Counted from the first letter of the stretch, positions 25,400 to 34,507 are shown. The stretch is DNA of 64,000 nt from an uncultured Pelagibacteraceae bacterium (GCA_902629575.1 CACORJ010000001.1:144271-208270); one strand, 5' to 3'. Numbers and translations are program-made. Notes: a model not told the origin generated them from the sequence alone.

Positions 25400-26494
25400 A
25401 TGCAAGATTCGTTAATATATCTACTTTTGGCACTCATTATTGTGGTGATCTTCCTATTATTAAAACAAAGAAGAAATAAGGATGATCAAAACGAAAATAA
25501 AGAGGCTGAGGAAATAGCAAATTTAAAAACAGAAATTGTTACATTAAAAGATACCTTAAATAATACTATCAATACTTCGCTCGGTTCAATGTCAACTTCC
25601 TTTAACGCTCTTTCAACAGGAGTTACAAAGGATATGACTGAGGCCCTTACTAAAGTTGATGAGAAAGTTGGTAACTTTAATCAACAAGTACAATTATTAA
25701 ATCAAAGCCAAGAGGGAATTACTAAAATTTTAGCAGGTGTTAAAAAGTATGGAACATTAGCAGAGTATTCTTTAGATGCTTTAATTAAAGATTTATTACC
25801 CGCATCTCAATTTCAGACAAATGTAAAGATGAAAGAAGATACAAGTGAAAATGTAGAATTTGCAATCAAGCTTCAAGGAGATGTTTTAGTTCCAGTAGAT
25901 AGTCATTTTCCAGTAGAAAAATTTAAAGCAATCACAGATGCTTATGATGCAGATGATAAAAAAGCAGTTGCTGATGCTAGAACAAAATTAGCAAGTGCAT
26001 TTAAGACTAAGGCAAAAAGTGTAATGGAAAAATATATTGTTCCACCAAAAACAACTGATTTTGCAATAGTGTATGCGCCAACAGAAAGTCTTTATAAAGA
26101 ATTAACCGAATATCAGGATCCAAGCACTAAAGAATTATTAACCCAAGAATTAATGAAAAAATACAAAATAGTAATTTGTGGCCCTAATACTCTATCTGCT
26201 TATTTACAATCATTACATATGGGCTTTCAATCACTAAAAGTACAAAAAGGAGCAACAGAAATATATAACCATCTTAAAACTATCACTACTAGATTTGGAA
26301 AACATTTTGACAATATAATAACACTTAGAAAAAAATTAGAAGAGGCCATGAGTGTAGTAGATAAGTTTGGTACCGATGCAAGATCAATAAGCAGAACTCT
26401 AGAAAATATTAAAGATCCCGAGCAAGTTGAGAAAGCTGTACAAACAGAAAACGTAGAAAAATTTGTTGAAAGAAATAAACAGCTCAAAAATTAA
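25400..26494 (+). CDS. rmuC: DNA recombination protein RmuC
   Basis: This 364-aa protein has an N-terminal membrane anchor (about 5-20, YLLLALIIVVIFLLL), a coiled-coil region (about 35-115), and the RmuC endonuclease-fold domain with VEFAIKLQGDVLVPVDSHFPVEKF and AIVYAPTESLYKEL. RmuC limits inversion recombination in E. coli by an unclear nuclease activity. The 126-bp upstream spacer separates it from hisG. It heads a group with two further nucleases. Confidence 0.92.
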   Translation: MQDSLIYLLLALIIVVIFLLLKQRRNKDDQNENKEAEEIANLKTEIVTLKDTLNNTINTSLGSMSTSFNALSTGVTKDMTEALTKVDEKVGNFNQQVQLLNQSQEGITKILAGVKKYGTLAEYSLDALIKDLLPASQFQTNVKMKEDTSENVEFAIKLQGDVLVPVDSHFPVEKFKAITDAYDADDKKAVADARTKLASAFKTKAKSVMEKYIVPPKTTDFAIVYAPTESLYKELTEYQDPSTKELLTQELMKKYKIVICGPNTLSAYLQSLHMGFQSLKVQKGATEIYNHLKTITTRFGKHFDNIITLRKKLEEAMSVVDKFGTDARSISRTLENIKDPEQVEKAVQTENVEKFVERNKQLKN

Positions 26495-26531
26495 TTTCTT
26501 TTTTCCAATAATACCGATTATAAGAAATCTC

Positions 26532-27218
26532 ATGCAGTGGAATAACAAATTTATTTATCCTAAATCTACAAGATCAATTGTACAAGGTTCAAGACATTAT
26601 TCAGTAAATGAGGAAAATCTTCCCTCTGTAACAACAATTTTAAAAGCAACCGAGTCTGAAGAAAAAAAAGCAAAATTAGCTGAATGGAAAAACAGAGTTG
26701 GCCATAAACAAGCTGAAATTATTTCAAGAGAAGCAACAAGTCGTGGAAGTTCTATGCACGATTATTTAGAAAAATTTTTACTTGGAAAATTAAACATGGA
26801 TTTACTTGGAGATAATACTCGTGAAAAAAAGATGGCTGATCAAATTATAGAAAACGGATTAAGAGATAAATTAAGTGAGATTTGGGGATGTGAAGCAACT
26901 TTATATTACCCAGGAAAATATGCAGGCGCTGCAGATTGTATTGGTATTTACGAAAACAAAGAAACAATCATAGATTTTAAACAAAGCAACAAACCAAAAA
27001 AAGATGAGTGGATTGATGATTATTATCTACAGTGTGCAGCATATTCATTAGCCCACAATAAAGTTCATGGTTCAAATATTACTCAAGTAGCAATCCTTCT
27101 ATGTACCAAGGACAATACTTTTCAAAGATTTATAATTGAGGGTGAAAGATTAATAAATTATCAAAATCAATTTATGGAAAAAGTTGAACAATTTTATTCA
27201 CAAAGGATGGTAAATTGA
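26532..27218 (+). CDS. PD-(D/E)XK exonuclease, RecB/MGME1-like
   Basis: From the ATG at 26532 the product is 228 aa; the track start at 26463 lies inside rmuC. Residues fit a RecB-type single-strand exonuclease: PSVTTIL (31-37), SSMHDYLE with His76, Glu121, GAAD with Asp135, IDFK with Asp148/Lys150, and QCAAY with Gln167. This order and the PSVTTIL element resemble mitochondrial MGME1 and phage exonucleases. The stop overlaps the sbcB TTG start, so it is coupled to exonuclease I. The biological role in bacteria is unknown. Confidence 0.78.
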   Translation: MQWNNKFIYPKSTRSIVQGSRHYSVNEENLPSVTTILKATESEEKKAKLAEWKNRVGHKQAEIISREATSRGSSMHDYLEKFLLGKLNMDLLGDNTREKKMADQIIENGLRDKLSEIWGCEATLYYPGKYAGAADCIGIYENKETIIDFKQSNKPKKDEWIDDYYLQCAAYSLAHNKVHGSNITQVAILLCTKDNTFQRFIIEGERLINYQNQFMEKVEQFYSQRMVN

Positions 27219-28663
27219 ATTATGTAGTGTGGGACATAGAAACGGACTCGGCACAATTAGATTGGGCTACAATGATTGAGATTGGTGCTATTTTATTAGA
27301 TGAAAATTTTAATGAAAAAGAAAGATTTACAGCAAGATGCAGAATGCCACAAGACCGAGTTCCATCTGCGACCGCTTTATGTATTAATAAATCAAATGTT
27401 GATTTGATTACTAAAGGCAATTTAAGTCATTATCAAATGATTGCTCAAGTAGAAAAAAAATTCCGTGAATGGTCACCTGCAACATTTATGGGTTTTAGCT
27501 CGATCGGATTTGATGATGAAATTCTTAGGAGAGAGTTTTTTAAATCTTTAAGAAAACCATATTTGATTAACACAGAAGGTAATTCAAGGCATGATGCATT
27601 AAATATGATAAAAGCAGCATTTGCTGTTGATGAAAATGTTCTGAAAACTGAGCTTAATCCTAAAGGAAACAAATCTATGAAGCTAGAGTCGCTAGCAAGA
27701 CTTAATGGCTTTGATTCCTCGGGAGCGCATGGAGCTCTTTTCGATACTGAGTTAACTGTAAAGGTTTTAGGTTTATTGAAAAATAAACAACCTGATTTGT
27801 GGCACGAATACTTAAAGACTAAAAGTAAAGTTGTTGTTGAAAATTTAATAAAACAGGAAAAAATGTTTACGATTAATGAGAATTTTTTTGGTAAAAATTT
27901 TTTATTTTTGGTTGCACCTCTACACCCTAATTCATACATGCATCCAGTTTATAAATGGGGACAGGTAGTAAATTTATCGGCAAATATTGAAGAATTACAA
28001 AAACTTAATTATCAAGATTTGAAAAAAGAAATGAAAAAATCACCACGCTTTTATAAAACAATTAAATCTAATAAAGCACCAATAATTTTAGATAAAGGTT
28101 TAGGCTTGAAAGTGGATCCATATAAAAAAATTGGAATTAATTTGTTGAACAAAAGAGCAGAATTAATGAAATCAAATGAAAAATTTTCTCAGGATATATG
28201 TAATATTTTAAAAGAGGCAGCAGAAGAAAAAATGGAGACATCATCACAAGAAGATGTTGAGCCTGAAGAAACAATTTATTCTGGAGGTTTTGATACTTTC
28301 AATAAAGACATTCCATTATTTGAAAAATTTCACTCTTCAGAATGGAAAGAGCGATTGGCTTTGTTAGATAAGTTTAAAGATGACAGATTGGTAACCTTTG
28401 GCCATAGTCTAATATATAATGAGGCTCCAGAAATTTTACCAAAAGAAATTCATACAAAAATTAAAAGAAGAATTGCATCCAGAATACTCAGCACAAACAA
28501 AGAGAAATGGTGGACAGTTTCAGCTTTTTACTCAGAGTGTGATGAAATTAGAGAAAATGACGACAAAATGTTCTCATTTAAAACAGTAGATGAAAAACTT
28601 AAATTTCTTGATGGAATTAATGATTATGTCATGAATTTAGAGCAAAAATATTCTGATGCTTAG
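27215..28663 (+). CDS. sbcB: Exodeoxyribonuclease I (SbcB), TTG start
   Basis: A 482-aa DEDDh exonuclease that degrades single-stranded DNA 3'-5'. ExoI is visible in VVWDIETDS (Asp7, Glu9), PSATALCINKSNVDLI, GFSSIGFDDEILRREFF and GAHGALFDTELTVKVLGL (His/Asp), plus the SH3-like and C-terminal helical parts (YSGGFDTFNKD). It starts with TTG within the previous stop (TTGA), preceded by an AAAGGATGG ribosome site. The linkage to rmuC and the MGME1-like gene suggests a shared role in DNA-end processing. Confidence 0.92.
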   Translation: MNYVVWDIETDSAQLDWATMIEIGAILLDENFNEKERFTARCRMPQDRVPSATALCINKSNVDLITKGNLSHYQMIAQVEKKFREWSPATFMGFSSIGFDDEILRREFFKSLRKPYLINTEGNSRHDALNMIKAAFAVDENVLKTELNPKGNKSMKLESLARLNGFDSSGAHGALFDTELTVKVLGLLKNKQPDLWHEYLKTKSKVVVENLIKQEKMFTINENFFGKNFLFLVAPLHPNSYMHPVYKWGQVVNLSANIEELQKLNYQDLKKEMKKSPRFYKTIKSNKAPIILDKGLGLKVDPYKKIGINLLNKRAELMKSNEKFSQDICNILKEAAEEKMETSSQEDVEPEETIYSGGFDTFNKDIPLFEKFHSSEWKERLALLDKFKDDRLVTFGHSLIYNEAPEILPKEIHTKIKRRIASRILSTNKEKWWTVSAFYSECDEIRENDDKMFSFKTVDEKLKFLDGINDYVMNLEQKYSDA

Positions 28664-28728
28664 TTGATAAATCCGAAAAGATTACTTTTGATCATTGAAT
28701 ATTCATTTGAATCAATTATATCCCTTAT

Positions 28729-29046
28729 ATGCTTATAGATTTTAAAGACGAAGATTTTGAAAATAAAATTAAAAATGAGGACGTATCAGTAATTCAATTT
28801 TCTGCTGCTTGGTGTGGTCCTTGCAAGGCTCTAAAGCCTGTAATGGATAAATTATCAGATGAATATAAAGACAAAGCTAGTTTTTATTACGCAGATATAG
28901 AAGATGGTGGAATTAACACTGGAAGTGCCGCAGGCATTAGGGGAGTACCTACTGTAATTGTCTATAAAAAAGGTGTTGAAGTAGATAGGAAAGTAGGCGG
29001 TGTTCCGGAGGGGCACATGAAGGAATTTTTAGAAAAAAATATCTAA
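28729..29046 (+). CDS. Thioredoxin
   Basis: A 105-aa thioredoxin with the active-site WCGPC (residues 28-32), the FSAAWCGPCKALKPVMDKL helix, and the cis-Pro motif RGVPTVIVYKKG. It reduces protein disulfides in the cytosol (no signal peptide). The end overlaps the convergent folC by 4 bp. It may be the main thioredoxin or a paralogue; the sequence does not decide. Confidence 0.93.
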   Translation: MLIDFKDEDFENKIKNEDVSVIQFSAAWCGPCKALKPVMDKLSDEYKDKASFYYADIEDGGINTGSAAGIRGVPTVIVYKKGVEVDRKVGGVPEGHMKEFLEKNI

Positions 29047-30311
29047 TTTAAATTCAGAACTTCACCAGCTAGATATAATGAGCCCGTTATTAAGACCAAG
29101 TCATTTTTTTTGACGGGAATTGATTTAATCGCTTCAAATATATTTTTTTTGTATTGAACATTTTTAAAGCCAATTAACTTATTACTTAAATCTTGCCCTC
29201 CAATCGAATTAGGTTGATTTGGTATATCAATAGTGGTCAAGCTCGTAATCTCTTTAAAGTAACTCATATACTCTTGATGATTTTTATTAGCCATCATTCC
29301 AATAATGATATGTTTATTACAATTTAAGCTCTCTAAGTAATCGTTTAAAACTTTCGCACCTAGAGGATTATGAGATCCATCTACTAATAATCTATTTTCT
29401 CTAAGCAAATCTTTTAATTTTCCCTCGAAGATTTCTTGTAGCCTTGCTATACTTTTAATTTTTGTGATACCATTTTTAATATGTTCATCATTTATATTAA
29501 ATTCTTTGACTACTCTTAGAGTTGCGATTGCTGTTGAAATATTTTCTAATTGGAACTGTCCATTTACATTTGGCCTCGGAAGTTTAATTCTTCCAGTTAT
29601 ATCTTCATAATAGAAGAAATTATTTTGATTCACTAAATAATTATAATCTTTACTAAAAAATAATTTATTGGACTTATTATTTTTTATTGTTGTTTCAATT
29701 TGTCTTGATGTTTTATTTGAACTTTGTTTTGCAACAATAATATTAGAATTAAGTAATTTTGAAGTTTTCTCAAAGATTATTTTTTCTATTGTTTGTTCGT
29801 TTTTAGGAAGCCAGTCTAAATGGTCTAAGCCTATTGAAGTAACTACGCTGGCCAAGTTTTGTTTAAGAATATTAGTTGCATCAAATCTATGGAAAAGTCC
29901 TGTCTCAATTAAATTTATATTATTAGGGTATTCTGCTGATTTATAAAAATATGCTGCTGTTAAAATTTCAAAAAATGTAATTGGTTGATTATCATTAGCT
30001 TTTTCAACCTGTTCTAAAAGATTAGATAATTCATTATCACTAAGCTCTTCGTTATTAAAAATAAATCGTTCATTAATTTTTTTAATATGTGGACTGGTAT
30101 AGATATTACAATTAATTCCTGCTTCTTTTAGAATCGCATACATTGCCTGAATCGTCGAATATTTACCATTAGTGCCAACTACAGAAATTGCTTTAATTTT
30201 ATCTTGAGGATTATCTAATTTTTTACAAAGATTTAATATTCGATCTAAGCTTAGATCAATTTCTTTAGGATGCAGCTTTTGTAAGCGACTGACTATCTTC
30301 TGGAGTTTCAT
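29043..30311 (-). CDS. folC: Bifunctional folylpolyglutamate synthase/dihydrofolate synthase FolC
   Basis: A 422-aa Mur-ligase-fold enzyme that adds glutamate to dihydropteroate or folates. The N-terminal LHPKEIDLSLDRIL, the GLDHLDWL metal region and the C-terminal LVDGSHNPLGAKVL are typical. The P-loop reads GTNGKYST (46-53) where the family has GTNGKGS(T/S), a Tyr replacing Gly51. The start lies 47 bp inside accD, so the two are tightly coupled; accD-folC is a common alphaproteobacterial pair. Confidence 0.93.
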   Translation of the reverse strand: MKLQKIVSRLQKLHPKEIDLSLDRILNLCKKLDNPQDKIKAISVVGTNGKYSTIQAMYAILKEAGINCNIYTSPHIKKINERFIFNNEELSDNELSNLLEQVEKANDNQPITFFEILTAAYFYKSAEYPNNINLIETGLFHRFDATNILKQNLASVVTSIGLDHLDWLPKNEQTIEKIIFEKTSKLLNSNIIVAKQSSNKTSRQIETTIKNNKSNKLFFSKDYNYLVNQNNFFYYEDITGRIKLPRPNVNGQFQLENISTAIATLRVVKEFNINDEHIKNGITKIKSIARLQEIFEGKLKDLLRENRLLVDGSHNPLGAKVLNDYLESLNCNKHIIIGMMANKNHQEYMSYFKEITSLTTIDIPNQPNSIGGQDLSNKLIGFKNVQYKKNIFEAIKSIPVKKNDLVLITGSLYLAGEVLNLN

Positions 30312-31194
30312 TTTCTTCAGTGCTTATAACAGAATTTTTCTTTAACAATATTGATAATAAAGTTCCAATTTTTTCAGATAAATCTTTTCTTTCAACTATT
30401 AAATCAACAAATCCTGTTTTCTGGACATATTCACTTGTTTGAAAGTTTTCCGGCAGTTCTTCTTTGACTGTTCCTTGTATAACTCTTTTTCCTGCAAAGG
30501 CTATTAGAGATCCTGGTTCAGCAATATGAATATCGCCTAACATTGCATAAGAAGCAGTTATTCCTCCAGCAGTGGGGTCAGTTATTAATACAAGATATGG
30601 AAGGTTATTATTCTTTAATTCATTAATAGCTAATGTTGTTCTAGTCATTTGAGATAGTGATATTAAACTTTCCATCATTCTCATCCCGCCACCTGCACTT
30701 ACACAAATAAATGGAGTTTGATTCTCAATAGCATGCTGAATTCCATATAAAAAAGCCTCACCCTCAGCCGAAGCCATTGAAGCACCTAAAAATTCGAAGT
30801 CAGATGCAACTGCTGTTACTTTAATATTATTAATATTTCCACAAGCAACTAACATTCCACACTCAAGACCAGTTTTTTTACGAGCACTTTTTAATCTATC
30901 TTTATATGTTTTTGAGTCTGTCCAGTTTAAAGGGTCATCTTTAGGAATTGGTGTTTTAAAAATTTCATAATTATCTTTCCCAAAAAGAATATCAAATCTT
31001 TGATTAGGCTTTATTCTATGATGTTTATTACAATCTGGGCAAACCCATAAATTTTTTTCTAAATCTTTTTTCAAAATTGGGCCTTTACAACATGAAGTCC
31101 AGTCGCTATTTGCTATCTCCTCCTTAGAGGCTCTTTTATGAATAGCAGTTTTTATTTTTTCACCTGCTTTAATTATTTTTGTAATCCAATTCAT
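30265..31194 (-). CDS. accD: Acetyl-CoA carboxylase carboxyltransferase subunit beta AccD
   Basis: A 309-aa AccD with the N-terminal four-Cys zinc ribbon (SCCKGPILKKDLEKNLWVCPDC) and the crotonase-like carboxyltransferase core (SAGGGMRMMESLISLSQM; DPTAGGITASYAMLGDI). With AccA (52.1 kb) it transfers CO2 from biotin to acetyl-CoA, the first step of fatty-acid synthesis. It overlaps trpA by 4 bp and folC by 47 bp, so it is embedded in the trp-containing operon. Confidence 0.96.
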   Translation of the reverse strand: MNWITKIIKAGEKIKTAIHKRASKEEIANSDWTSCCKGPILKKDLEKNLWVCPDCNKHHRIKPNQRFDILFGKDNYEIFKTPIPKDDPLNWTDSKTYKDRLKSARKKTGLECGMLVACGNINNIKVTAVASDFEFLGASMASAEGEAFLYGIQHAIENQTPFICVSAGGGMRMMESLISLSQMTRTTLAINELKNNNLPYLVLITDPTAGGITASYAMLGDIHIAEPGSLIAFAGKRVIQGTVKEELPENFQTSEYVQKTGFVDLIVERKDLSEKIGTLLSILLKKNSVISTEENETPEDSQSLTKAAS

Positions 31195-31991
31195 TTAATT
31201 TTATCTTTAAGTTTTTTAACAATACTAGTAACATTTGTGACAGCATTTTGTCCCCTTTTAATAGAATTAGTTATTTCCTTGCAAATTGCACTTCCAACAA
31301 CCAAACCGTCAGCTTTTTTGAGTGATTTTATTGTTTTTTCAGTAATTCCAAATCCAATTACCACATTTTTAGATTTCTTTTGGTTTTTAATTTTAAAATA
31401 TCGCTCCAATATTTTTTTAGAGGATACTTTTAATTTGCCTCCTGTAGTTGAAAGCATACTTATATAATAAACCATATCATGAGAGTCGTTGATTATTCTT
31501 TTCAATCTTAGCTTAGATGTAGTAGGTGAAACTAATTGAATAAAATTAATTCTATTTTTTTTACATTTTCTAGCAAAAGATTTATTTTCTGGATAAGGTA
31601 AATCAACAACTATCAATCCATCAATTTTTGACTTTTTACATTTTTCTAAAAATTTATTTTCATTGTATTGAAAAATCATATTGTAATAACCCATTAGTAT
31701 TATAGGTTTATTTTTTTTTATTTTTTTAAAGTCTTTAGCTATTGAAAATACATCATTAATTTTAATTCCATTTTTAATGGCTCTATAAGCGCTAGTTTGA
31801 ATTTGACCACCATCTGCAATAGGAGTATTGTGTGGAAAGCCTAGTTCACATATATCAGCATAATTAGAAATTGATTTTAAGATTTCTAAAGATTTTTTTT
31901 TAGTATCATCTCCAGCTACTGTGTAAGTAAGCAAAGCTGGTCTATTTTCTTTTTTAGCATTTTTAAAAGCACTGTTAATTAAAGAACTCAT
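31191..31991 (-). CDS. trpA: Tryptophan synthase alpha subunit TrpA, divergent
   Basis: A 266-aa TIM barrel that cleaves indole-3-glycerol phosphate. Catalytic Glu49 (ICELGFP) and Asp60 (PIADGG) sit exactly at E. coli positions. The loop between them reads PHNTPIAD instead of the usual PFSDPLAD, so Asp56, which contacts beta Lys167 in the classical complex, is Thr. Loop 6, usually SRAGVTG, reads SMLSTTGG. The substrate-binding VIGFGI and VVGSAI are kept. Overlaps trpB by 1 bp and accD by 4 bp. Confidence 0.88.
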   Translation of the reverse strand: MSSLINSAFKNAKKENRPALLTYTVAGDDTKKKSLEILKSISNYADICELGFPHNTPIADGGQIQTSAYRAIKNGIKINDVFSIAKDFKKIKKNKPIILMGYYNMIFQYNENKFLEKCKKSKIDGLIVVDLPYPENKSFARKCKKNRINFIQLVSPTTSKLRLKRIINDSHDMVYYISMLSTTGGKLKVSSKKILERYFKIKNQKKSKNVVIGFGITEKTIKSLKKADGLVVGSAICKEITNSIKRGQNAVTNVTSIVKKLKDKIK

Positions 31992-33223
31992 TATTTTTTA
32001 CCTAATCTTTCCTTTAAAATATCTCTATCTTTTTTTGCATCACCACACGAATTAACAATTATAATTGTATCTTCGCTTAATTTAGGAGCAATTTTAATTG
32101 CTTCTGCAAATGCGTGACTTGGTTCCAAACTGGGATTCAAATTTTCATATTTAGTCACCATTTGATGAGCATTTAAAGCTTCTTCATCTGTTGCATAAGT
32201 ATATCTTGCTCTTTTAGTATCCTTCAAAAAACAGTGCATAGGACTTACACCAGGATAATCCAATCCAGCGCTTATAGATTCAGTCTCATTTATTTGTCCC
32301 TCTTTATTTTGGCATACATAAGAAGCTGCACCATGTAATATTCCAATTTTAGTTTTATTACTTAAAGGAGCTGCATGAAGTTTTGATTTTTGAGGTCCAC
32401 CTGCTTCAACACCTATTAATTCAATTTTTTTTTTATTATAGTCAATAAACTCACTCCAAAATCCATATGCTGAACTTCCACCCCCAACACAGTTAATTAA
32501 TTTTATTTTATTTGGAATATTTTTAAATTCAGATTTCAATTGTAATTTCAATTCTCTAGAAATTTGTGCTGTACTCCAGCCACAAATTTTAACAAATATA
32601 TTTGGACCAACAGTGCTTCCAACACACATATGAGTGTTATCACAATTTGATACCCAATATCTCATACATTCACTTACAGCATCAACTAACGTTTGGCTTC
32701 CAGAGTAAACAGGAACTATTTCGGCTCCATTTTTTCTAATTGCATTACAGTTAGGTTTTTGTCTTTTAATATCCCTTGCGCCCATGAATATTTTACATTT
32801 AAGGCCAAATTTTTTTGCAGCCATACTTAACATTTTTCCAGCATAACCAGCTCCAGTATCTCCAACTATATATTTTTTACCCATTTCCTTACAAATAAGA
32901 GCATGAACAGTTGCATTATATATTTTATGTGCGCCCCCATTTGCCTCAGAAACAACCTTTGCCCAAATTTGAGCACCACCTAGTTTTTTTGTTAAATTAT
33001 TAAGTTTTACAAACGAAGTAGGAGTTCCAATATAATTTTTGAAATAATAATCTCTTTTTTTTAGAAATTTTTTATTGTTTCTTAATTTTTTAAATTCATT
33101 TGTTAAATCTTCTACAGGTTTTTTTAAGGTTTCAGGAATAAAACTCCCCCCAAATTTACCGCCCCAAAAGCCATGTTGATCATGCTGATCAATTAATGGA
33201 ATCCCTTTTTTAAGTTTCATCAT
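31991..33223 (-). CDS. trpB: Tryptophan synthase beta subunit TrpB, divergent active site
   Basis: A 410-aa PLP enzyme that condenses indole and serine. The PLP lysine is kept as Lys100 in GGAHKIYN, with phosphate-binding CVGGGSSA and the ISAGLDYPGVSP segment. The usual ETGAGQHG reads DTGAGYAG, so the catalytic Glu (E. coli 109) is Asp122. The SGSATLKDA loop reads SGSQTLVDA (Lys167 is Val), and the PLP-pyridine Ser377 region reads VNSCGDAKKD. Genomic position between trpF and trpA supports a tryptophan role. It overlaps trpF by 14 bp; a second Met could reduce this to 11. Confidence 0.85.
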   Translation of the reverse strand: MMKLKKGIPLIDQHDQHGFWGGKFGGSFIPETLKKPVEDLTNEFKKLRNNKKFLKKRDYYFKNYIGTPTSFVKLNNLTKKLGGAQIWAKVVSEANGGAHKIYNATVHALICKEMGKKYIVGDTGAGYAGKMLSMAAKKFGLKCKIFMGARDIKRQKPNCNAIRKNGAEIVPVYSGSQTLVDAVSECMRYWVSNCDNTHMCVGSTVGPNIFVKICGWSTAQISRELKLQLKSEFKNIPNKIKLINCVGGGSSAYGFWSEFIDYNKKKIELIGVEAGGPQKSKLHAAPLSNKTKIGILHGAASYVCQNKEGQINETESISAGLDYPGVSPMHCFLKDTKRARYTYATDEEALNAHQMVTKYENLNPSLEPSHAFAEAIKIAPKLSEDTIIIVNSCGDAKKDRDILKERLGKK

Positions 33224-33836
33224 GTGCCCGTTTCATCTTATTTAAAAATATATCTATTTTGGATTTATCCTTTAACCCAGAAGTTTCTAGACCCCCAGAT
33301 ATATCTATAATATCTGCTATTTCTTTATAATATTCAAGATGGTCATTTATCTGAATGTTACCAGCTATCATTAATGGTTTTTTTATCTTTATTTTTTTAA
33401 TAAGTTCATGATCGAAAGCCATACTTTTTTCATAGCCTTTACTATCAAACAAATAAATGTCAGTTACCTCAGAAAACAAATGATATTTTTGAACATCGCT
33501 TTCTTCTACTACAGTTAAAGCAGTTATAATCTTTCTATTATATTTTTCTCTAATTTTTTTGATTTCTTCAGGTGTGCAGTCATATATCTGGTAATAATCA
33601 AAAGGCATTTGTTTAATTTTTTCTAAAATTTCCTCGTCAGGCTTAACCAGTACTGCCACAAAATAAGATTTCTTTTTATCTAAAGTTAATAGTTCGTTTA
33701 ACTTCTCAACCTCAACATATCTTGAGCTTTTTTTATAATTGCAAATAAAACCAATAAACTTAGGTGGATATTTATGATTAATTATAAAACTTAGAGTATC
33801 GAGATCTGAAATCCCACAAATCTTACAACCTTTCAT
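33210..33836 (-). CDS. trpF: Phosphoribosylanthranilate isomerase TrpF
   Basis: A 208-aa TIM-barrel isomerase of tryptophan synthesis. The N-terminal GCKICGI (catalytic Cys), KFIGFICNYKKSSRYV, and IYLFDSKG with a catalytic-type Asp are typical, and IDISGGLETSGLKDKSKI is the phosphate-binding end. It directly precedes trpB, and its start shares a base with the pyrF stop. Confidence 0.92.
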   Translation of the reverse strand: MKGCKICGISDLDTLSFIINHKYPPKFIGFICNYKKSSRYVEVEKLNELLTLDKKKSYFVAVLVKPDEEILEKIKQMPFDYYQIYDCTPEEIKKIREKYNRKIITALTVVEESDVQKYHLFSEVTDIYLFDSKGYEKSMAFDHELIKKIKIKKPLMIAGNIQINDHLEYYKEIADIIDISGGLETSGLKDKSKIDIFLNKMKRAHDET

Positions 33837-34507
33837 TAGGCTAAATGATTGATTAATGTTTGAATGTTTTTTTTTATGTTACCATTAGTAATTGGTCTTC
33901 CAATTACTAGCCAATCACTTCCATTTTTATATGCCTGTTTTGGCGTTAACACTCTTTTTTGATCATTTAATTTTGATTTGAATCTTATTCCGGGTGTTAT
34001 AATTTCTTTCTTAAATACTTTTCTAACTATTTTAACTTCTTGCGCACTACAAACAATGGCATCTAATTTTGCTTTATTTGCTAACATAGCTTGTTGGTAA
34101 ACTAACTTTTTAACATCTTTATTAAAACCAATTTCTTTAAGAGCTTTATTATCCAAAGACGTTAAAATTGTTACACCCACTAATCTAGTTCTGCCAGAAG
34201 CCTTCTTAGCTGCTTTTAAAGCCTCTAATCCTGAGTTGATATGTATGGTGCAATAATTAAATTTAAGATCTTTGATTGCCTTTATAGCTGAGGAGCAAGT
34301 ATTTGGTATATCTGAAAATTTGTAATCTCCAAAAGTTACTTGATTTTTTAATTTTGAAACAAACTTTCTGCCATTTTTTGAATTTAAAAACTCTAATCCA
34401 AACTTATAACCTATTTTTAATTTTGAAGTCTTTGATTTTTTAATTATCCCTTTTATTTTTGGTATATTTGTGCTGTCACAAGCTATAAATATTTTATTCT
34501 TTTTCAT
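33836..34507 (-). CDS. pyrF: Orotidine 5'-phosphate decarboxylase PyrF
   Basis: A 223-aa TIM barrel that decarboxylates OMP to UMP. The catalytic Asp-Lys-Asp array is present in FGDYKFSDIPNT (family: LDLKFHDIPNT), with IFIACDS at the N-terminus and TPGIRF and WLVIGRPIT for the phosphate. It overlaps ihfB by 14 bp and trpF by 1 bp. Confidence 0.93.
   Translation of the reverse strand: MKKNKIFIACDSTNIPKIKGIIKKSKTSKLKIGYKFGLEFLNSKNGRKFVSKLKNQVTFGDYKFSDIPNTCSSAIKAIKDLKFNYCTIHINSGLEALKAAKKASGRTRLVGVTILTSLDNKALKEIGFNKDVKKLVYQQAMLANKAKLDAIVCSAQEVKIVRKVFKKEIITPGIRFKSKLNDQKRVLTPKQAYKNGSDWLVIGRPITNGNIKKNIQTLINHLA

Noticed and set aside
27445-27939. 164-aa minus-strand ORF opposite sbcB
   Set aside because: It mirrors the exonuclease I frame, has no recognisable domain, and the sense protein is clearly conserved.
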